This document shows positions 51,701 through 64,000 of a stretch of DNA of 64,000 bases, one piece after another. Positions within the stretch are counted from its first letter, which is position 1; the number at the start of each line of letters is the position of its first letter. The translations under genes and the position numbers were made by a program. A model generated the notes under the pieces. It worked only from the letters and a program-made list of their open reading frames with translations, was not told the origin of the DNA and ran no database searches. This stretch comes from Talinum fruticosum (Eukaryota; Streptophyta; Magnoliopsida; Caryophyllales; Talinaceae), in contig JAITYX010000008.1 of NCBI GenBank assembly GCA_021018815.1, positions 5,702,001 through 5,766,000 of the forward strand. The letters run 5' to 3'.

Positions 51701-54700
51701 CACAAGCAAACAAAAAGTTAACATCTCTCCCAATATTATTGAGATTATACAGATTGCAAGCAGTGGTCTCGAATTTCGAAGGCTACTTCATTCTTAGATC
51801 ACTGTAGACTGGCATGAAGTTTCAGCTATCAATTTGGTCTTCCTTGGAGGAATGTCCTCGTGTTGTAAAATTTTTAGTTATTGGATATGAGTTAGAGGTT
51901 TTGACCATCAAACTTCGATTTGAAATGCCTCATAAATTAGAGGCTTCAGTAAGCTGCTTGCTGTTTTTTGATGAGCAATCAAAAACATATTATAGAGGAC
52001 ACCAAGGGGATGTCAACCATGTACAAAAGGACATTACAAAAATAATCGTATGCTCGAGTTCTCATGCATAATGCTATCTACAAAATTCAAAAATTCAAAA
52101 AAATTTTGCTAATCAAGAAAAAGCTAGACAAATTTTTAGAGAGTTTTGAGGATTTCTTGAATAAAATAATACAGAAGCACAAAAGTTGTATAAGATTATA
52201 CATCTAGCATAAACTAATTACCCAACAAAATTATTTTTCAAGAAAACTATATTATTTTGATTGTAGTGGACTAATAATTTTTTATTTGGCTAGATGATTA
52301 GAGTTAGAGTCAATCACATTCTTGTCACTTGTGTCCTATGATTGCACCAGAAGTTACCTTTACTGACTTGCCTCCACCACTCATCTATTTGTTTTCCTTT
52401 CTGAAGCTGTTCATTATTGAAATACTCTCTGTTTAGCGTGTTCAAAGACCATATACGCAAGTTCTGGCAACTACTTATAAAGTCAAGCAGAATACTCTGA
52501 GGGCTGTTTGGATCAGAGCTCTTATCTTCTCTATGGAATGACAATATCTTTCTAGTTGTTTCCACCTGTAACACATTAGATTAGTAATGTCAGTAGAATG
52601 CTAAAAGGAGAAAATGAAAGGAAGAAGAAAGAGGAAATTAATTTCACGGAGAGGGGGTGAGGGATTTAACAACAGGAATACCTTTCTAGAATCATTATTC
52701 AGAGCATTCATAACAAGTTCAACACGAATTATCTGTGCAAGCAACCAAGTAACGTGGTTTGTTCGTAAAACATGGGGATCATCTTCTATGAGGCGTGACA
52801 CAAGCTTGTCCACAAAATCAACAAAATCAATGCACCCACTTTTCATCAGAAAGAAAAATATATCTGAGAAGATAAGCCATTCCTGCCAGCACTGAAAGTC
52901 TAGAAACATACAGCATTTATTAGCTTACTAGAACTACAAGGATTCTCAAAGTATGTGACATATAACTACAAAGCAAAAGATTCATGAAAAAGGAAACAAA
53001 TCAAACTAGGTGTAAAACACGGAATGGAAAAACATACGGAGTTTAAAAAACAATACAATTGAGAGGAGCAACAATGATATTCTTAATGCTGCAATGAATG
53101 ATGCGAACATTGAAATGTAGTATCACAACTCTTACAGGAACCTTTAAGCTAGTTAGAATACTGAAGAGCATAAATATAGCAGCAAATTCAGTTTCATTTA
53201 GCAACATGGATGCCTATTAATGTCCCCATGTTCTACACAATATGGGTGAAAAAGCCATTGACTGCCTATTACTCCTATCTCATGACAAAAGAAGAGGACA
53301 GCTCGGTTCAGAAAATGAAATAAGAATAGGAACAAGAGAGAAATGAGTTAATAAACACTAGCCTGAATTCGTCGACTTCAATAGTTCAACAATCCTGTCG
53401 ATTGTTGCCTCACAAATCATTTCACATGTGAAGACAGCACCAGGGGTAGATACGTTAGGCTGTGGCCTATAACAAGGTGCCACAAGGAGAACACGTTTCC
53501 ACCAATCCGGAGAAGGTGTAGTGCGGAGAGCATGTCTTATACACCGCAAAGCCCTATCCCAATCAAGGGTACCTTTCTGGATACAGACAGCTAGATCCTG
53601 TAACAGATGATAAAATGTGATCAATAAATGTGTTAGCTAATCTAGCTAACTCTTTTCTCTTTTTTCCTTTTCTTTGTCTTCTTTCAGCTGGGTGAGGATG
53701 ACGAAAAGGTTTTCAAACCTCAATAATAACCATTAAGTAAAATATTACAAAATAATAAACAATGAGCAACAAAGAAAACCTGAAATAATTCACAAAGAGT
53801 CATTGACAAAGACTTGTGTCAAGAATCACTTCTATAACTCTCTACTTATGTTGACTTTATGAATGAAGCCTTTAGACCTGAATCAACCTTTTTTTCTTCT
53901 GCTGGTCAATCTCTTCACAAGCCTCCAGGAAGACTATCTTTTACCTTTTCCAATCTGCTGGTCAATCTCTCTCCTCTAATTCCTTCTTTTCAATGGAAGC
54001 TTATATGATGCTTTAATTTCCATCTCACAGCAACGCAACTCACAATCTCTATTTTCCCCTCGACTGATTGCAATGTAACTCATAATTTATCCGACAATAT
54101 GAAACGTCTCACCCAACTCATAAAGGCTGAGTACTCAGCCTGTCGTCTAGATTCTACATACCTCGGATATCAATAAATAAATAAAAGCTAACTCAATTCA
54201 AGTATTTGGAACTACGTTAACAGATTCACATAAATTTATGATTCAGGAAAAAAGCATACAAATATTAGTCTGAGAACAGGAGACCATCAGAATAAATTCT
54301 CAACACAGGAGCATTAGCTGTGAAAACCAACATACGTTCCTTGAAATTATGTACCTTTTATAAGGAAAAAGTTAATAATATTTATATAAAATAGAGAATC
54401 CAAAAGCAACGGATAAGAGTCATGCATCCTACAATGAACCTATTACAGGTCAAAAAGAGGCTATCAACAAGAATACAAGATCACAATTGAAGAGGTAAAA
54501 ATTCCTCATCTCGAAGTATGAAATCCTGATCCAAGTCTCCTTGATACGCTCAAAAGAAATTTCAACACCATAAAAAATTCTCGTTTCTCTCCATTCAAAT
54601 CATCAAAAAATAGTGTCTGGCCAAGCCATTAACTGAGGTTTGATAGAACTAGCCACAAGAAAAGGATACCGGGCCAACTCAGTGCTTATTCCCAAAGATC

Positions 54701-57700
54701 TCTAAAAGTATGCAACCGGGGAAAATTAATCGGTGAATTTTAAGCCCCCTTTGCACACTGCACTAACAATCAAGATTTTTCCCCCTCTTTGTAAAATTGT
54801 CACATGTCTAGATCTTAAATTAAGTCCACCCACAAGAAACAAGATACTTTCATTGAAGAGGTAGTCTTTCAAGTAATCTTCCATGAGTCAAAATCTTATA
54901 ATAGAGTTGGGTGCAACGAGGGGAAGAGAGTTATGATATGATCTCAATGTGAATTCCCCGGTGGCCATGAGATACCATCTAACCATCACATGAGGGAAGC
55001 CCTTCATGGAGACCTTGTGGCATGCAAAAGAAGCGAGGAACAAAAACCAAGAACCAAATGCCTGAATTTGAATGATATTCATAGTAATCAGCAATGCAGG
55101 TCCCTCTGTCCACTGTGGAGATACTTCATTTCATCAAGACTCTTTATTTCTGGGAATATGGGAACTTTTATTGTTCTTCTATGATCTTGTAGATTTTTGC
55201 AGATTTCTATATTGGATGTGTTTAGCATTTGTAGGATGCTAGCTTTGCACCCCATCTTTTGATCTTATATAAATATTTGTCTTTTCCTTATTTAAAAAAA
55301 GTCCTCTTGTCTGCCAAAAGTGCATAGAGTTAGGCGCCATGATCTCTTAAGTGCATAGAGTGAGGGTAGATCACCTCTTAAAGAAATGCTACAGCAAAAT
55401 CTAAGCAAAAAATTAAAGATTGAAGACATCACCAACCTCATAGGCAATATGAAAATAGGAATAGTCCAACCCATTGGTGATGAATTTCCAAAAACTACCA
55501 AATGTACCATTATTTATTTTTATTTTTTATAAGAAAAACGAAATATAAATAAATATAAATGAAAAAGATGGATGCAAAGCAAGCATCCTACAAAAGGACA
55601 ATGTACAACCAAAATGTAGACTATCCACAAAATCTACAATATCAAAAGAAGATTGGCAGAAATTGCCACTATCCCAAAAGTAGAGTCTTGAGAATCTTAT
55701 CCTTAAAGCAATTAAGAGAAGTTTCCACTCCCTCGAAGACTTTTCTATTTCTCTCACACCAAATGCTCCAAAAATGGCATGTGGGATAACCAAGGCTTTC
55801 TTATCTTTAGCTTTTCTCCCAAAGTAGCCTTTCCAAGCCACAAGATGTTCCTTAGTAGAACTAGAAACAACCCAATTGACACCCAAACAACTAAAGGCTA
55901 ACTTCCACAAAGCTCTAACAAAAGGGCAATGTAACAACGAATGATTAGTGGATTCCAAATCTGCTTTGCACATAGGACATTTATTCACCAAAATTTGTCC
56001 CTTCCTTTGTAAATTATCACAAGTTAAAATACTCCTACGACAAGCTTCCCACACAAAAAAGAAACTTTTAAAGGCGCCAGAGACTTCCAAATGAGCTTCC
56101 AAGTAGATGAAAATCTGACAAGAGATGTAAAGATAGAGCCCGGTCGAAGTGAGCTTCAAGAGAAAACCCCTTTTGATTGAGATCCCATCTTCAAAACATG
56201 AGAGGAATTCCCTATAGTGATCTTATTGAGTTTGACGAGGAAGCTAAGAATAGTATCATCATCAATAAGGGCGTATCGGAAAAAATAGGAGACCAAAGTA
56301 TATTATCAGACCCTCTTTCCAAATAATCAGCCCGGAAGCATCCTTATCCCTCCTTATTCCTCGCCAAGGCAAAAAGAAAAGGGAAAAAACTTTCAAGGGA
56401 GCACCTTCACACCACATGCCAAAAATAAATGGAGGAGCCAACCCCAACCTTAAAGAAATAGTAGGGTAGAAATTTATCCCATCCTTTAGAGATGTATCTC
56501 CAAAGGCTTTGTCCATAAGAACCATTCCATCTAGAAGGATACGACACAATCGTCCTCTCCATATTTAACTCGTCACCACCTTGCGCCCAAGATTCTCCTT
56601 CTTATTCATGAATCACCACAACCATTTCCCAAGCAAAGCCTTATTAAAGATCTCTAAGTCTTTGACACCTAATCCCCTCTCTTGAACCGGGAGCTTAACA
56701 ATATTCCATCGAACCACATAGTACTTGAAATCACTCCCAAAAGAGCACCAAAGAAACTTTCTTTGAATGGCCTCTAACTTTGAAGCAACGAAAGAAAGAA
56801 TGTGGAAGAGGGAAAGGAAGAACATAGGAATGCTAGAATAGACAATTTTGATGAGAGTCAATCTTCCCCCTTTGAAAAGATACTTTGATTCCCGCCCCTC
56901 CCCCGAAAGCCTTCTCTCAACAATTCTCCTTGAATTTTGCTCCCAAAGGTACACCAAGGTAAGAAGTAGGAAGTGACTCAACTCCACATCCTAAAACACC
57001 AGCTGAATGTTTTCAACATGTCCAACGGAAATAATGAGATTTTAGCCAAATTAACTTTTAGACCACTCAAACCAAACAAGAATGCACCAAAGGTAAGCAA
57101 TCTGCTCACAATCACCACCTCAGGTACCATTATGCCTGCAAGGAATCCAATTTAGGCCCTCCCCATATTTGGCATTGAACGCATTCCTCCAAAGCTTATC
57201 TTCTCATTCATGAACCTCCACATGACCACACCTACTTACCCAAAAGAGCCTTATTGAAGATTAAGTTTCTCTAACACCTAAGCTAACTTTAGGCATAGTT
57301 TCTTGAGAATACTTCAGTAGCTTTTTCTCATAACTTGAGAACCTGAAACGGCAACATAAATACAAGAAGCAATGCTTTTCATTTGGGAAGCCACCCACTT
57401 AAATGCATTCTCATGGTTAAATCTTAGGGGCATCTCACACATCATCAACTGAAAGTTCTCACTTTTATGATCATGAAGAAAATATAAGTCAACAAAAAGT
57501 GATTCTAAGTCATCCACATTTGGAGGGAGGCAGCACCTGCTTGGACTATCAGCTAATCATTAGGAGTAGGCAAGTTGTTGTCCACCACCAACGCATGCTC
57601 ACCAGACCAGCATTCATGATTAGACCATAAATATCCACATCTCAAGGAAGATCACAAGGTATGCCACCAAAAAGGACCACCATGAATCGCTTGATGACCA

Positions 57701-60700
57701 ACAGAGAAAAAGGAAGGTGTGAAGAACTCACACAGAGGTGGCTCGAGGGTTATGCAGTTTATTTAATAAAGGCAAATTCTAGCGAGAACCAAGCAATGAA
57801 ATCTTCTGGAATTGATACCAAGAGAAACGGCTATTGAAGCACATCTGGCTGGACGAACATTTTCACTTCAAGGTAGAAGCAAAGACTGCGCAACACCTGT
57901 TAGCAATTTCGGCCTCTAACTTGACGAAATCAATTGAGTTCAACTCAAATGGTTGAGAAGAACTCATTCCAGAAGCACGAGAACATCAGTCCAGTCTCAA
58001 AAACAAGAAAAAGCACCTACAAGAATTAGACGATGAACCTCAATGAACTCTTAGGAAAGACGTACATGACAGCAATTTCAATGGTCTCTTCACACAAGAT
58101 CCTAAGTACCTCAGAGGTACTCAGGAAATTGTACTTATTTATCTGGCTGATCCTTAATGTGACATCTATTAAACCCAAATTCTTCCTTTCACCACAGATT
58201 GTCATACAAGGGCACAGCACTAGACAAATCCAACAAAGGATGGACATTCAGCACAACTTTTTAAAGAGCATAGATGTTTTAGGAAATGACTAACTGCAAC
58301 ACTGACGCCCATATAAAGGCACTTCACAGAGGTACTCCTTTACAATAATAATAGTCGTCTCTTCTCATTGATCTACCCCAAGGTATACTCTTTTATTCTT
58401 TATGAGCAATCAAAAAAATTGTAATGATAAGACACCAAGGGCCATGTCACCCCGTGTACAAAAACAGCAATCACAAAATAACATCATGCCCTCAATAACA
58501 CAACAGTCCATTGGCTCCAACAGAGCCTCTTTCTGTACCTCCTCCTTTTCTAAAAAAAAACTCTAATATTTTACGGTTGAAAGGGGCTGCTATCTTGCCA
58601 ATGGTAAGCCCTAATCTTTTCAATTGTGATGTTCTTGTTAGTGTTTCTTCTTAGGTTAAATTTTGTCTCTCTAGCTATGAGTTGTGAGAGTTGGTTGAGA
58701 TGTGGTTTCTGCCCCTCTTTAGATAGGTGAACTGTCTCTCCCTTTTGGAGAATTTCAATAAAACCAATTTTATGTCTTAAATTGTTGATTGATTGCACTG
58801 CTCGCTTCAACAGATGTCAACTAGTTGAATATAATCTATGACAACAGGTAATGGTTTAGACAGGAAAGCTATACCAGATCTCAATCTCCTACCCAAATGC
58901 TGCATCAAGAGATAGCGGGCGAGTGTACGACAAGCTATCAATGTGTAAGCAATATTTTTTCCCTTAAACGTGAGATTTAATCTGTTTTTTTGCATCTGTA
59001 TTCATTTGAATTCAATATCTATTGTAAGTGATGTATAGCTCTCAATCAATGAATTTATCCTTTATTCGACAAAAAAAAAAAAACGCTCTCAAGCTCTTTA
59101 GAATAATCTAATTAACAAAATCCAAAAGTTCAACTTTGTATCATTGATCAAAAACTTGAATCCAATTATACAAAGTTCTCAAAAATAAAGCTTGAAATCT
59201 TGGTAGAGCCTTGCCTTCAAAAATCAGGTGATAGCTCTCCTTTCAAGTACTCCACCAAATAGCTTAGCCCAAGGTATACTCTTATATTGATAAAAGCTAT
59301 CTTAACTTGTTAGTTTAACTACTCTAACTTCAAGGATGAACAAGGAAATCCTACCCTTCTAGCCATTTTTCATTTACTTAGCAGAATGCACAACTAGAGT
59401 TCTGGACGAGTTTACTCAACTTAGATAAGAAACAATGAATCTGGAAATTGGAACACGAATAAAAATTCTTGGACAAGACACAGAAGCATCGAACCAGAAA
59501 AAAGGAAGGTAGACCTCATGGCATAGGTATTAATGTAGTAGTATTGAGCCCTTTAAAACCCTTTGTAACACATTTCCTTCTTCAATAATTATCTTTCCCA
59601 TAGACTTGGTTATTATGCTGATAGAAAAGGTTTACATGTTTGACTTTAATAGCCAAAACATAGAGCAATATTTGAGAAATTACTTTAGTAGCATTGCTAG
59701 TGTTACCTCTCCATGCAGCGGCTCCCCTAGAACACTTGGATAAGTGATAGGTGAATATCGTAAATTTGTTATTGCTTCACCTCCAAAATGAGGGGTGGCC
59801 TGAGGCAAAAACCGTTGTGTGCCAAAAGTAGGACAATGGAGGTGTTGATCTAACATTTGCATATGCATAGCCAATAGGTCTCTTCGCCTATGAATCTCCA
59901 TTATAAGGGTGAACAAGGATTCATCATCAGGTATGTTTTCTATAAACTGTAATCCACTACGCAATAACTCATAAAATGGTACCCGGCATTTATCCTCCTC
60001 AACTAACAACCAAACAACATCCAGACAACTATGCAGCCATTCAGACAGAGCCTTGTCAGGTCTCCACGACTTTGCAATATCAGAATCGTCATTAACTTGA
60101 AGTCTTTGATCCCAATTGATCAGCCAAGTTAGCATGTGGTGCAAGATTTCTGCATGTGTTACAGGCTTCAAACTGCAATCAAGACCAGTCAGAATAATTT
60201 TGCAGCAAAGTTGCCGAAGACTGCTTATTGCATTGTCTCTTATTGCCGAGTTCACCTTCAAGGGTGAGTGTTGAAAGTTTCCAGAATCATTCAACTTTAC
60301 TGGAGACAAAGTTACAGCAGATGTTGGTTCATTAGCAGACTGGGCAGGCGACCCTATGCCCTGAGCAGAGGTCAATGGAGATGCAGGATTAGACTGGAAA
60401 TTAGATGTAATAGATATTGCGTTCGTTGAAGGCAACACTCCAGGTTGCGAATTATTTGCTGATGTGGTAGCAGGCTGAGCTTGACTTCCTTGAACAAGGG
60501 ACGCCTCTGCAGAGGACACTGCACTCAGCAGGGATGGCAAAAGGGTATCCCAGGTGATATAACCTATATTGCACAAACTCTTTAATGCAAACAAAAGAAA
60601 TTCTGCTCGTGGGGAGTGACCGCTGCATTGCACGACAAGAGAAATCAACACAGATTCTGTCACTACCCGCAGCTGATCTTGGTCCTGAAACAAATGTCAC

Positions 60701-63291
60701 AAGTACCAGATATTTGAGTTCAGATTAATAACAGCGAGAGTAAAACATCATATATGTGAGGATCTCAAAATGTGCCAAGCATCCCTTAGAGAAGATGTTC
60801 AGTCTAAACATACAGGAAATCGCTGCTGAACTTGTTCAAAGTCCGAAATGAACTGCTCGTTTGGAGGAGGTAGCTCTCTGTTGGGAGCTGTCACACGCTT
60901 TTGTGCCTTGTTCCTGAAACAGTAGAATTCTCAAATTATGAATAAACCAGCTCAAGAAAAGCCTCCAACACCCACCCACTACCCTCCCCCCCAAAAAAAA
61001 AAAGGAAAAGAAAAGGGGGAGTCGTCAAGGGACCCAGATGAGCTTCACCTGATAATATTTTAAATGACAGGATGATGGCAGGCAAAGACAAATCCCATTC
61101 AAAAATTATATCATTAAACCAATTCAAATGGACCTCTTCAGATCCACAGGAGAGACATACACGAGATTTTTTTTTTTTTTTGAAAAGATCTTTTTAACCC
61201 CTGAAAATTTTCATGACCACCCTAAAGCAAGTTCCATACACTACGTACTTTTTATAGGTTCAGCTACTCCCTTCGCAGGGCAAGCTCAAGTCATCCCCTC
61301 ATTGAGGGTGTTGGCATGAAGGATAGTTCTGATATTACCACTGGATCCTAACATGGTAATTAAAAATGATGCTACAAGGATAGGAAGCCTATACAGTGAA
61401 AAATACAGCACACTAGTAAGGTGTTATAGTTAAAGAAAGCCAACGAATGATGCCATGAGGAAACCTCTGTTTCTCACAGTATAGTATGAAGGCATCCCTC
61501 AGGAGGAAGCTTCCGTCTATGGCAGTGTTTATGGCCGGCCCCTATGCCAATATGCCAAAAACCAAAGAACTTCCCATGACCTTCATGGTGAACTCCAGCT
61601 GCTATCCAGCCAACATTTTGTTGTAGACCAAAACAACAATCATCAACATGAAAAGACAATCCTTTTCCAGTAAGATGACATTGATTTCAGCATTTGTTCA
61701 TCTTTCCACTAGTGTGATGTTTTCATCATTGCTTCCATGCTAGGTAGAATTATTCTCTCCCTTGAAACCTGCATTTCTGTCGAAATCCTTCTCAGTGGGA
61801 ATAGGTGAAAATTATCTCCTAAATTTTTAGCATTGTTCTGTTAAAGGAACTACACTCTTTATCCACAAATGTCACATTACAGTCTCAGATGAGGGCTCCT
61901 CTTCAGCATTCTCTTAGAAATGTTTCAGTGATACCTACATATGCCTCTAGAAGGTGGAACTCCTTGCTCTTATCCATATTTATTGGAATTACAAGGCTTC
62001 CCTTAAGCTGAAGACATTCTTAGAGGTGTTTCTAGGATGGATCAATTACACTTGCTCAAGGAGTAGACCTAGATAGACCATCTCTTTTGATGTGTTCATG
62101 ATTGGTCTAAGGCACAAGAGAGTGTGTCTACATTTGTTCCCTCATCATGATGAGGCAAAAAGCTAGTTTAGTCGCATTTATACCACCCTTGGGGCTGGTA
62201 TTCCAGCCAAATCAGGATCATCCACCAGTTCACCATGCCATAGGCAAAAGCAGTTTTGTATTCATCCTCAGTAGCAGTATTAGGTGCATTTTGCACGGAA
62301 AAGCATCTATATTCTATCAAGGGTGACTGTTCCCTAACAAGGTTAGCTTCCTTAATAACGTTGCAGTGACATGACTCGTCACAATGTCAAAGTTGTAATT
62401 GTCCCTACCCATTAGTTGAGAACATCTTTATTTCTTCAATACAGTACTATTTCCAATAAAAATATAAACAACTTATAGCCAACCAAGCCTTCCCCAAGAA
62501 ATAAAGAGAGATTGTTAACACAATTAGTGATTCCGTATTGAACAATCTAATTTTTCGATCCCCCGACAATCTCCTTGCTGGAAATGACAACAGCCACTTA
62601 ATTTCGCTAACCTAGGAACCGCCTTGACTGAGGGACGGCATGCTTACATCAACATAAGTTGGGAAGTAAGGACACTCCATATCTTTCTTAAGGTCGAAAA
62701 AAAATTGTAGCCTAACTTGTCTATGTTGTAAAGGAACTACAGCATATTATACCCACCTCATTCCCAACGTAAATTCATCAACAACTGCTTGTTTTCGAGA
62801 GGATAACAACTTGGGAATACTCAGCATAATTGCCCTTTTCCCAACTCCAGAAATATGACTGCCAATTTGCCATTTGACGAAACACATGCCCATCACTTAC
62901 AATCCAATGATGAAAAACTCATTGAATAACCTAAGCAGCTAGGCCATGCCCTCCACTAGCATTTTTCAGTTGCATTGATTAAATTGAATTTAAAACAAGG
63001 TACCCAAATTGAAATGTATAATAGCAAGTAAAGTAGAATCAAACTTACGGTGGTTCAAGATGGGTCTCTTCAGCTTTTTGGCGGGAAGTTCTCTGTACCC
63101 AGAAAAGAAAATCAAAAAATAACAATACTTGAGCGACCAAACAATCATACTAGGTGGGCAGAGAGAGAGAGATTTCAGAAAAGAGAGAAAGAGGGTACCC
63201 CCAAGTAAAGGTTGAAGAGATCGGTAATGGCAGACTTTGCGGGGTGGACCGGGTAAGATCTAGAAGAAGAGGGTCTTTGATTTTGCTCCAT
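39720..63291 (-). CDS. MED23: Mediator subunit 23 (MED23), 21 exons, with three apparent frameshifts
   Basis: Minus-strand exons: 63291-63199, 63092-63049, 60913-60814, 60684-59707, 53597-53363, 52899-52682, 52565-52358, 51082-50805, 49947-49864, 49571-49477, 48691-48529, 48431-48187, 47923-47753, 47612-47500, 47416-47291, 45766-45618, 44384-44144, 44010-43237, 43016-42835, 40393-40290, 39924-39720. Phases chain to about 1602 aa (Arabidopsis about 1615) once three bases are added. It starts [20 protein letters not shown] and ends [17 protein letters not shown]. Diagnostic blocks: [80 protein letters not shown]23 is a helical tail-side subunit relaying activators to Pol II. Missing bases: 48211-48214 (DKRG), 47588-47590 (SPEEV), 43947-43950 (PPPDYF). 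Intron 5 has a GC donor. Introns hold many LINE remnants. Confidence 0.92.
44600..44760 (+). mobile_element. LINE fragment in MED23 intron 16
   Basis: Plus-strand text reads FWHDVWGG with an SLK-like follow-up, the LINE segment between reverse transcriptase and the zf-RVT domain. It is short, frame-broken and opposite in strand to MED23. Confidence 0.45.
46087..46767. mobile_element. Stowaway-like MITE candidate in MED23 intron 15
   Basis: TA (46087-46088) is followed by GTCCCTCTGCCCCTAAGAAC, and the other edge reads CTGAGGGAG then TA (46766-46767). This gives imperfect inverted ends of the CTCCCTCNG type and a TA target, as in Stowaway/mariner MITEs. At ~677 bp it is long for the class, so it may be compound. 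Confidence 0.4.
51961..52060 (-). mobile_element. LINE 3'-tail fragment in MED23 intron 7
   Basis: On the minus strand it reads TGTACATGGTTGACATCCCC, then TTGGTGTCC, then TTTTTGATTGCTCATC. A close copy lies at 58391-58490 in intron 4. It resembles the 3' UTR of L1-like plant elements. No target duplication seen. Confidence 0.45.
55110..55298 (+). mobile_element. LINE C: short 3' fragment, opposite strand
   Basis: Plus-strand text from LYFWEYGNF through TTTGTAGGATGCTAGCTTTG to a 7-A tail (55292-55298). It parallels the 3' end of LINE B (TTTGTAGGATGCTTGCTTTG) in the opposite orientation. Possible decayed target duplication: GTCCCTCTGTCC (about 55102) and GTCCTCTTGTCT (55299). Confidence 0.5.
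55527..56159 (-). pseudogene. LINE B reverse-transcriptase C-terminal (zf-RVT) remnant
   Basis: 210-codon open frame including [18 protein letters not shown] and [15 protein letters not shown], ending at the LINE tail. No catalytic part. Confidence 0.75.
56613..56987 (-). pseudogene. LINE B late reverse-transcriptase remnant
   Basis: 124-codon open frame with [19 protein letters not shown] and [18 protein letters not shown], the conserved segment just after the reverse transcriptase palm in plant L1-like elements. Confidence 0.75.
58391..58490 (-). mobile_element. LINE 3'-tail fragment in MED23 intron 4
   Basis: The same layout as 51961-52060: ATGAGCAATCAAAAA, then GACACCAAGG, then TGTACAAAA on the plus strand. 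Same family, same orientation. Confidence 0.45.
58560..59081 (+). other. Possible retrosequence ending in a 13-A tract
   Basis: The plus-strand text ends TTTATCCTTTATTCGAC followed by 13 A (59069-59081), like a LINE or processed-transcript tail. The body matches nothing I know. 5' edge and target duplication not found. Confidence 0.3.
60914..63048 (-). other. MED23 intron 3' of exon 2 (2.1 kb)
   Basis: Bounded by CC|GTAAGT and TTCCTTTCAG-type ends as read on the minus strand (acceptor ...TTTCAG|GAACAAGG). No coding or transposon similarity recognised, apart from a 15-T run near 61168. Confidence 0.5.
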
Positions 63292-64000
63292 TCTCCCGGT
63301 GGGTTTAGCCTTGTGAGGTGAGAGAATTGAAGAGAAGGGAAAGCGAGCGAAAAGAAGTGAACACTTTATGCGGCCGGAGGCCTCGACTCACGGGTGGTCA
63401 ATGGGCGTGCGCGACTACCACTGGGTCGCTACTCGCTACTCACTGTGATACAAGTGCGTCTGGCGGGGCACAATCTACCTGGATTGTGAGCATTATTCTA
63501 AATTTACCAACAACACGAAACCGAATTTATACTAACACGATGTAAAATGATCAAATTAAATAAAAAAATTAACAAACAAAAATAAAAGATTTTAAGGATT
63601 TTAATTAAAAAAATTAAGGATATAATTTTAAATAAAATAGGTCATAGTTGGTATATTTTTACTATTAACTTTTGTTTGTGAAATATAATTTGTCTACTAT
63701 TTCTTTTACTTGAAATTTACGAACAATGCAACAACAAATAAAATATTATATTTATTTTTTTGTTAACCACTGTCCTAAGGGAAGTGGTTAAAGTATATTC
63801 GTTGTTCTTAATTAAGGATATTTTTGAAATGATATTTATACTAATATTTAAAATAACTTTCAACTCATTCTCTCTATATATATAATAGCTAATTATTTCA
63901 ATTCATTTCAATTCATTTTACCTATAATAACTAGCTATTTCAGCTCATTTCAACTATAATAGTTAATTATTTCATCTTGTTTCAGGTCATTTAAACCCAT
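63292..64000 (-). promoter_or_regulatory. MED23 5' UTR and promoter flank
   Basis: The first ~190 bp upstream of the ATG is GC- and GA-rich (GCGGCCGGAGGCCTCGACTC near 63370), as in housekeeping-type plant promoters. Beyond 63500 it is AT-rich, with short CAATTCATTT repeats near 63900. No TATA box can be assigned with confidence. Confidence 0.35.

Larger units (their letters stand above)
55504..57133 (-). mobile_element. LINE B: 5'-truncated L1-like element with 10-bp target duplication
   Basis: GTACCATTAT is present at 55504-55513 and 57124-57133. The body (55514-57123, minus strand) starts in mid reverse transcriptase ([15 protein letters not shown]) and continues with [34 protein letters not shown] and [11 protein letters not shown]. 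It then has the zinc-knuckle part [30 protein letters not shown], and ends in an A-rich tail. It is inserted in LINE A between the residues HNGT and FGSF. There are frameshifts between its three main open parts. Confidence 0.8.
54470..57300 (-). mobile_element. LINE A: old L1-like element, interrupted twice
   Basis: Minus-strand pieces in order: about 57300-57134 (ALLGK, then [11 protein letters not shown] in corrected frame), 55503-55300 ([24 protein letters not shown]), and about 55090-54470 ([19 protein letters not shown], then [20 protein letters not shown]). Together they follow the usual order from late reverse transcriptase through the GDG..W and GEFT motifs to the C-terminal W-RE-R segment. 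Many stops and frameshifts; clearly dead. Confidence 0.65.
53598..59706 (-). other. MED23 intron 4 (6.1 kb), a nest of LINE elements
   Basis: Between exon 4 (GE|GTAACA) and exon 5 (TTACAG|GATCTAG). It contains LINE A, split by LINE B and probably by LINE C, plus isolated LINE tails. The remainder is plain intronic DNA. Confidence 0.8.

Noticed and set aside
57314..57517. 67-codon minus-strand frame in MED23 intron 4
   Set aside because: Next to LINE A and possibly an old LINE part, but no motif could be assigned.
1..64000. A previously undescribed biological system
   Set aside because: All confident genes belong to known plant families with unrelated roles. The remaining structure is explained by transposon debris and local duplication.

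Overview
The window is plant nuclear DNA, most likely from a flowering plant. The genes have GT-AG introns and the intergenic DNA is AT-rich. The proteins belong to land-plant families: an LC6-type dynein light chain, SKIP28-like F-box proteins, a GPI-type GH17 beta-1,3-glucanase, PARTING DANCERS, and a MED23 with the Arabidopsis architecture. The debris is plant-type SINEs, L1-like LINEs, MITEs and a solo gypsy-like LTR. I found no tRNA or rRNA gene, no CRISPR array and no bacterial-style operon. Species cannot be set from the sequence.

Layout. 0.95-3.5 kb (+): dynein light chain, two exons. 6.7-11.8 kb (+): a tandem pair of SKIP28-like F-box/Cys-rich genes about 3.26 kb apart, with an extra partial copy of the 3' end between them. 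12.7-18.2 kb (-): GH17 + X8 glucanase, four exons and a 3.2 kb first intron. 18.2-23.7 kb: no clear gene; holds a GC-richer block that may be organellar. 23.7-24.1 kb (-): intronless BAP31-like ER membrane protein. 24.6-27 kb: repeat-rich, probably Mutator-like DNA with a broken FAR1-type DNA-binding domain. 29.5-31.5 kb (-): PARTING DANCERS (PTD), eight exons. 31.5-39.7 kb: tandem duplication, microsatellites, MITE-like DNA, and a 5'-truncated LINE split by a solo LTR. 39.7-63.3 kb (-): MED23 in 21 exons over 23.6 kb, with introns full of LINE debris, including a three-element nest in intron 4.

The genes have unrelated roles (motility/transport, ubiquitin ligase targeting, wall callose turnover, ER membrane, meiotic crossover, transcription) and show no sign of co-regulation beyond the F-box tandem pair.

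The main cross-cutting observation is that hand-built exon models of four conserved genes need six single-base corrections: five missing bases and one extra. Each is supported by exon phase and family conservation. Most missing bases lie in short runs of C or G, so base-level assembly error is the leading explanation, ahead of six independent gene deaths. I did not find a convincing undescribed biological system. The most interesting structures are the nested retroelements, the duplicated F-box tail with a new splice-donor-like site, and the FAR1-bearing repeat block.
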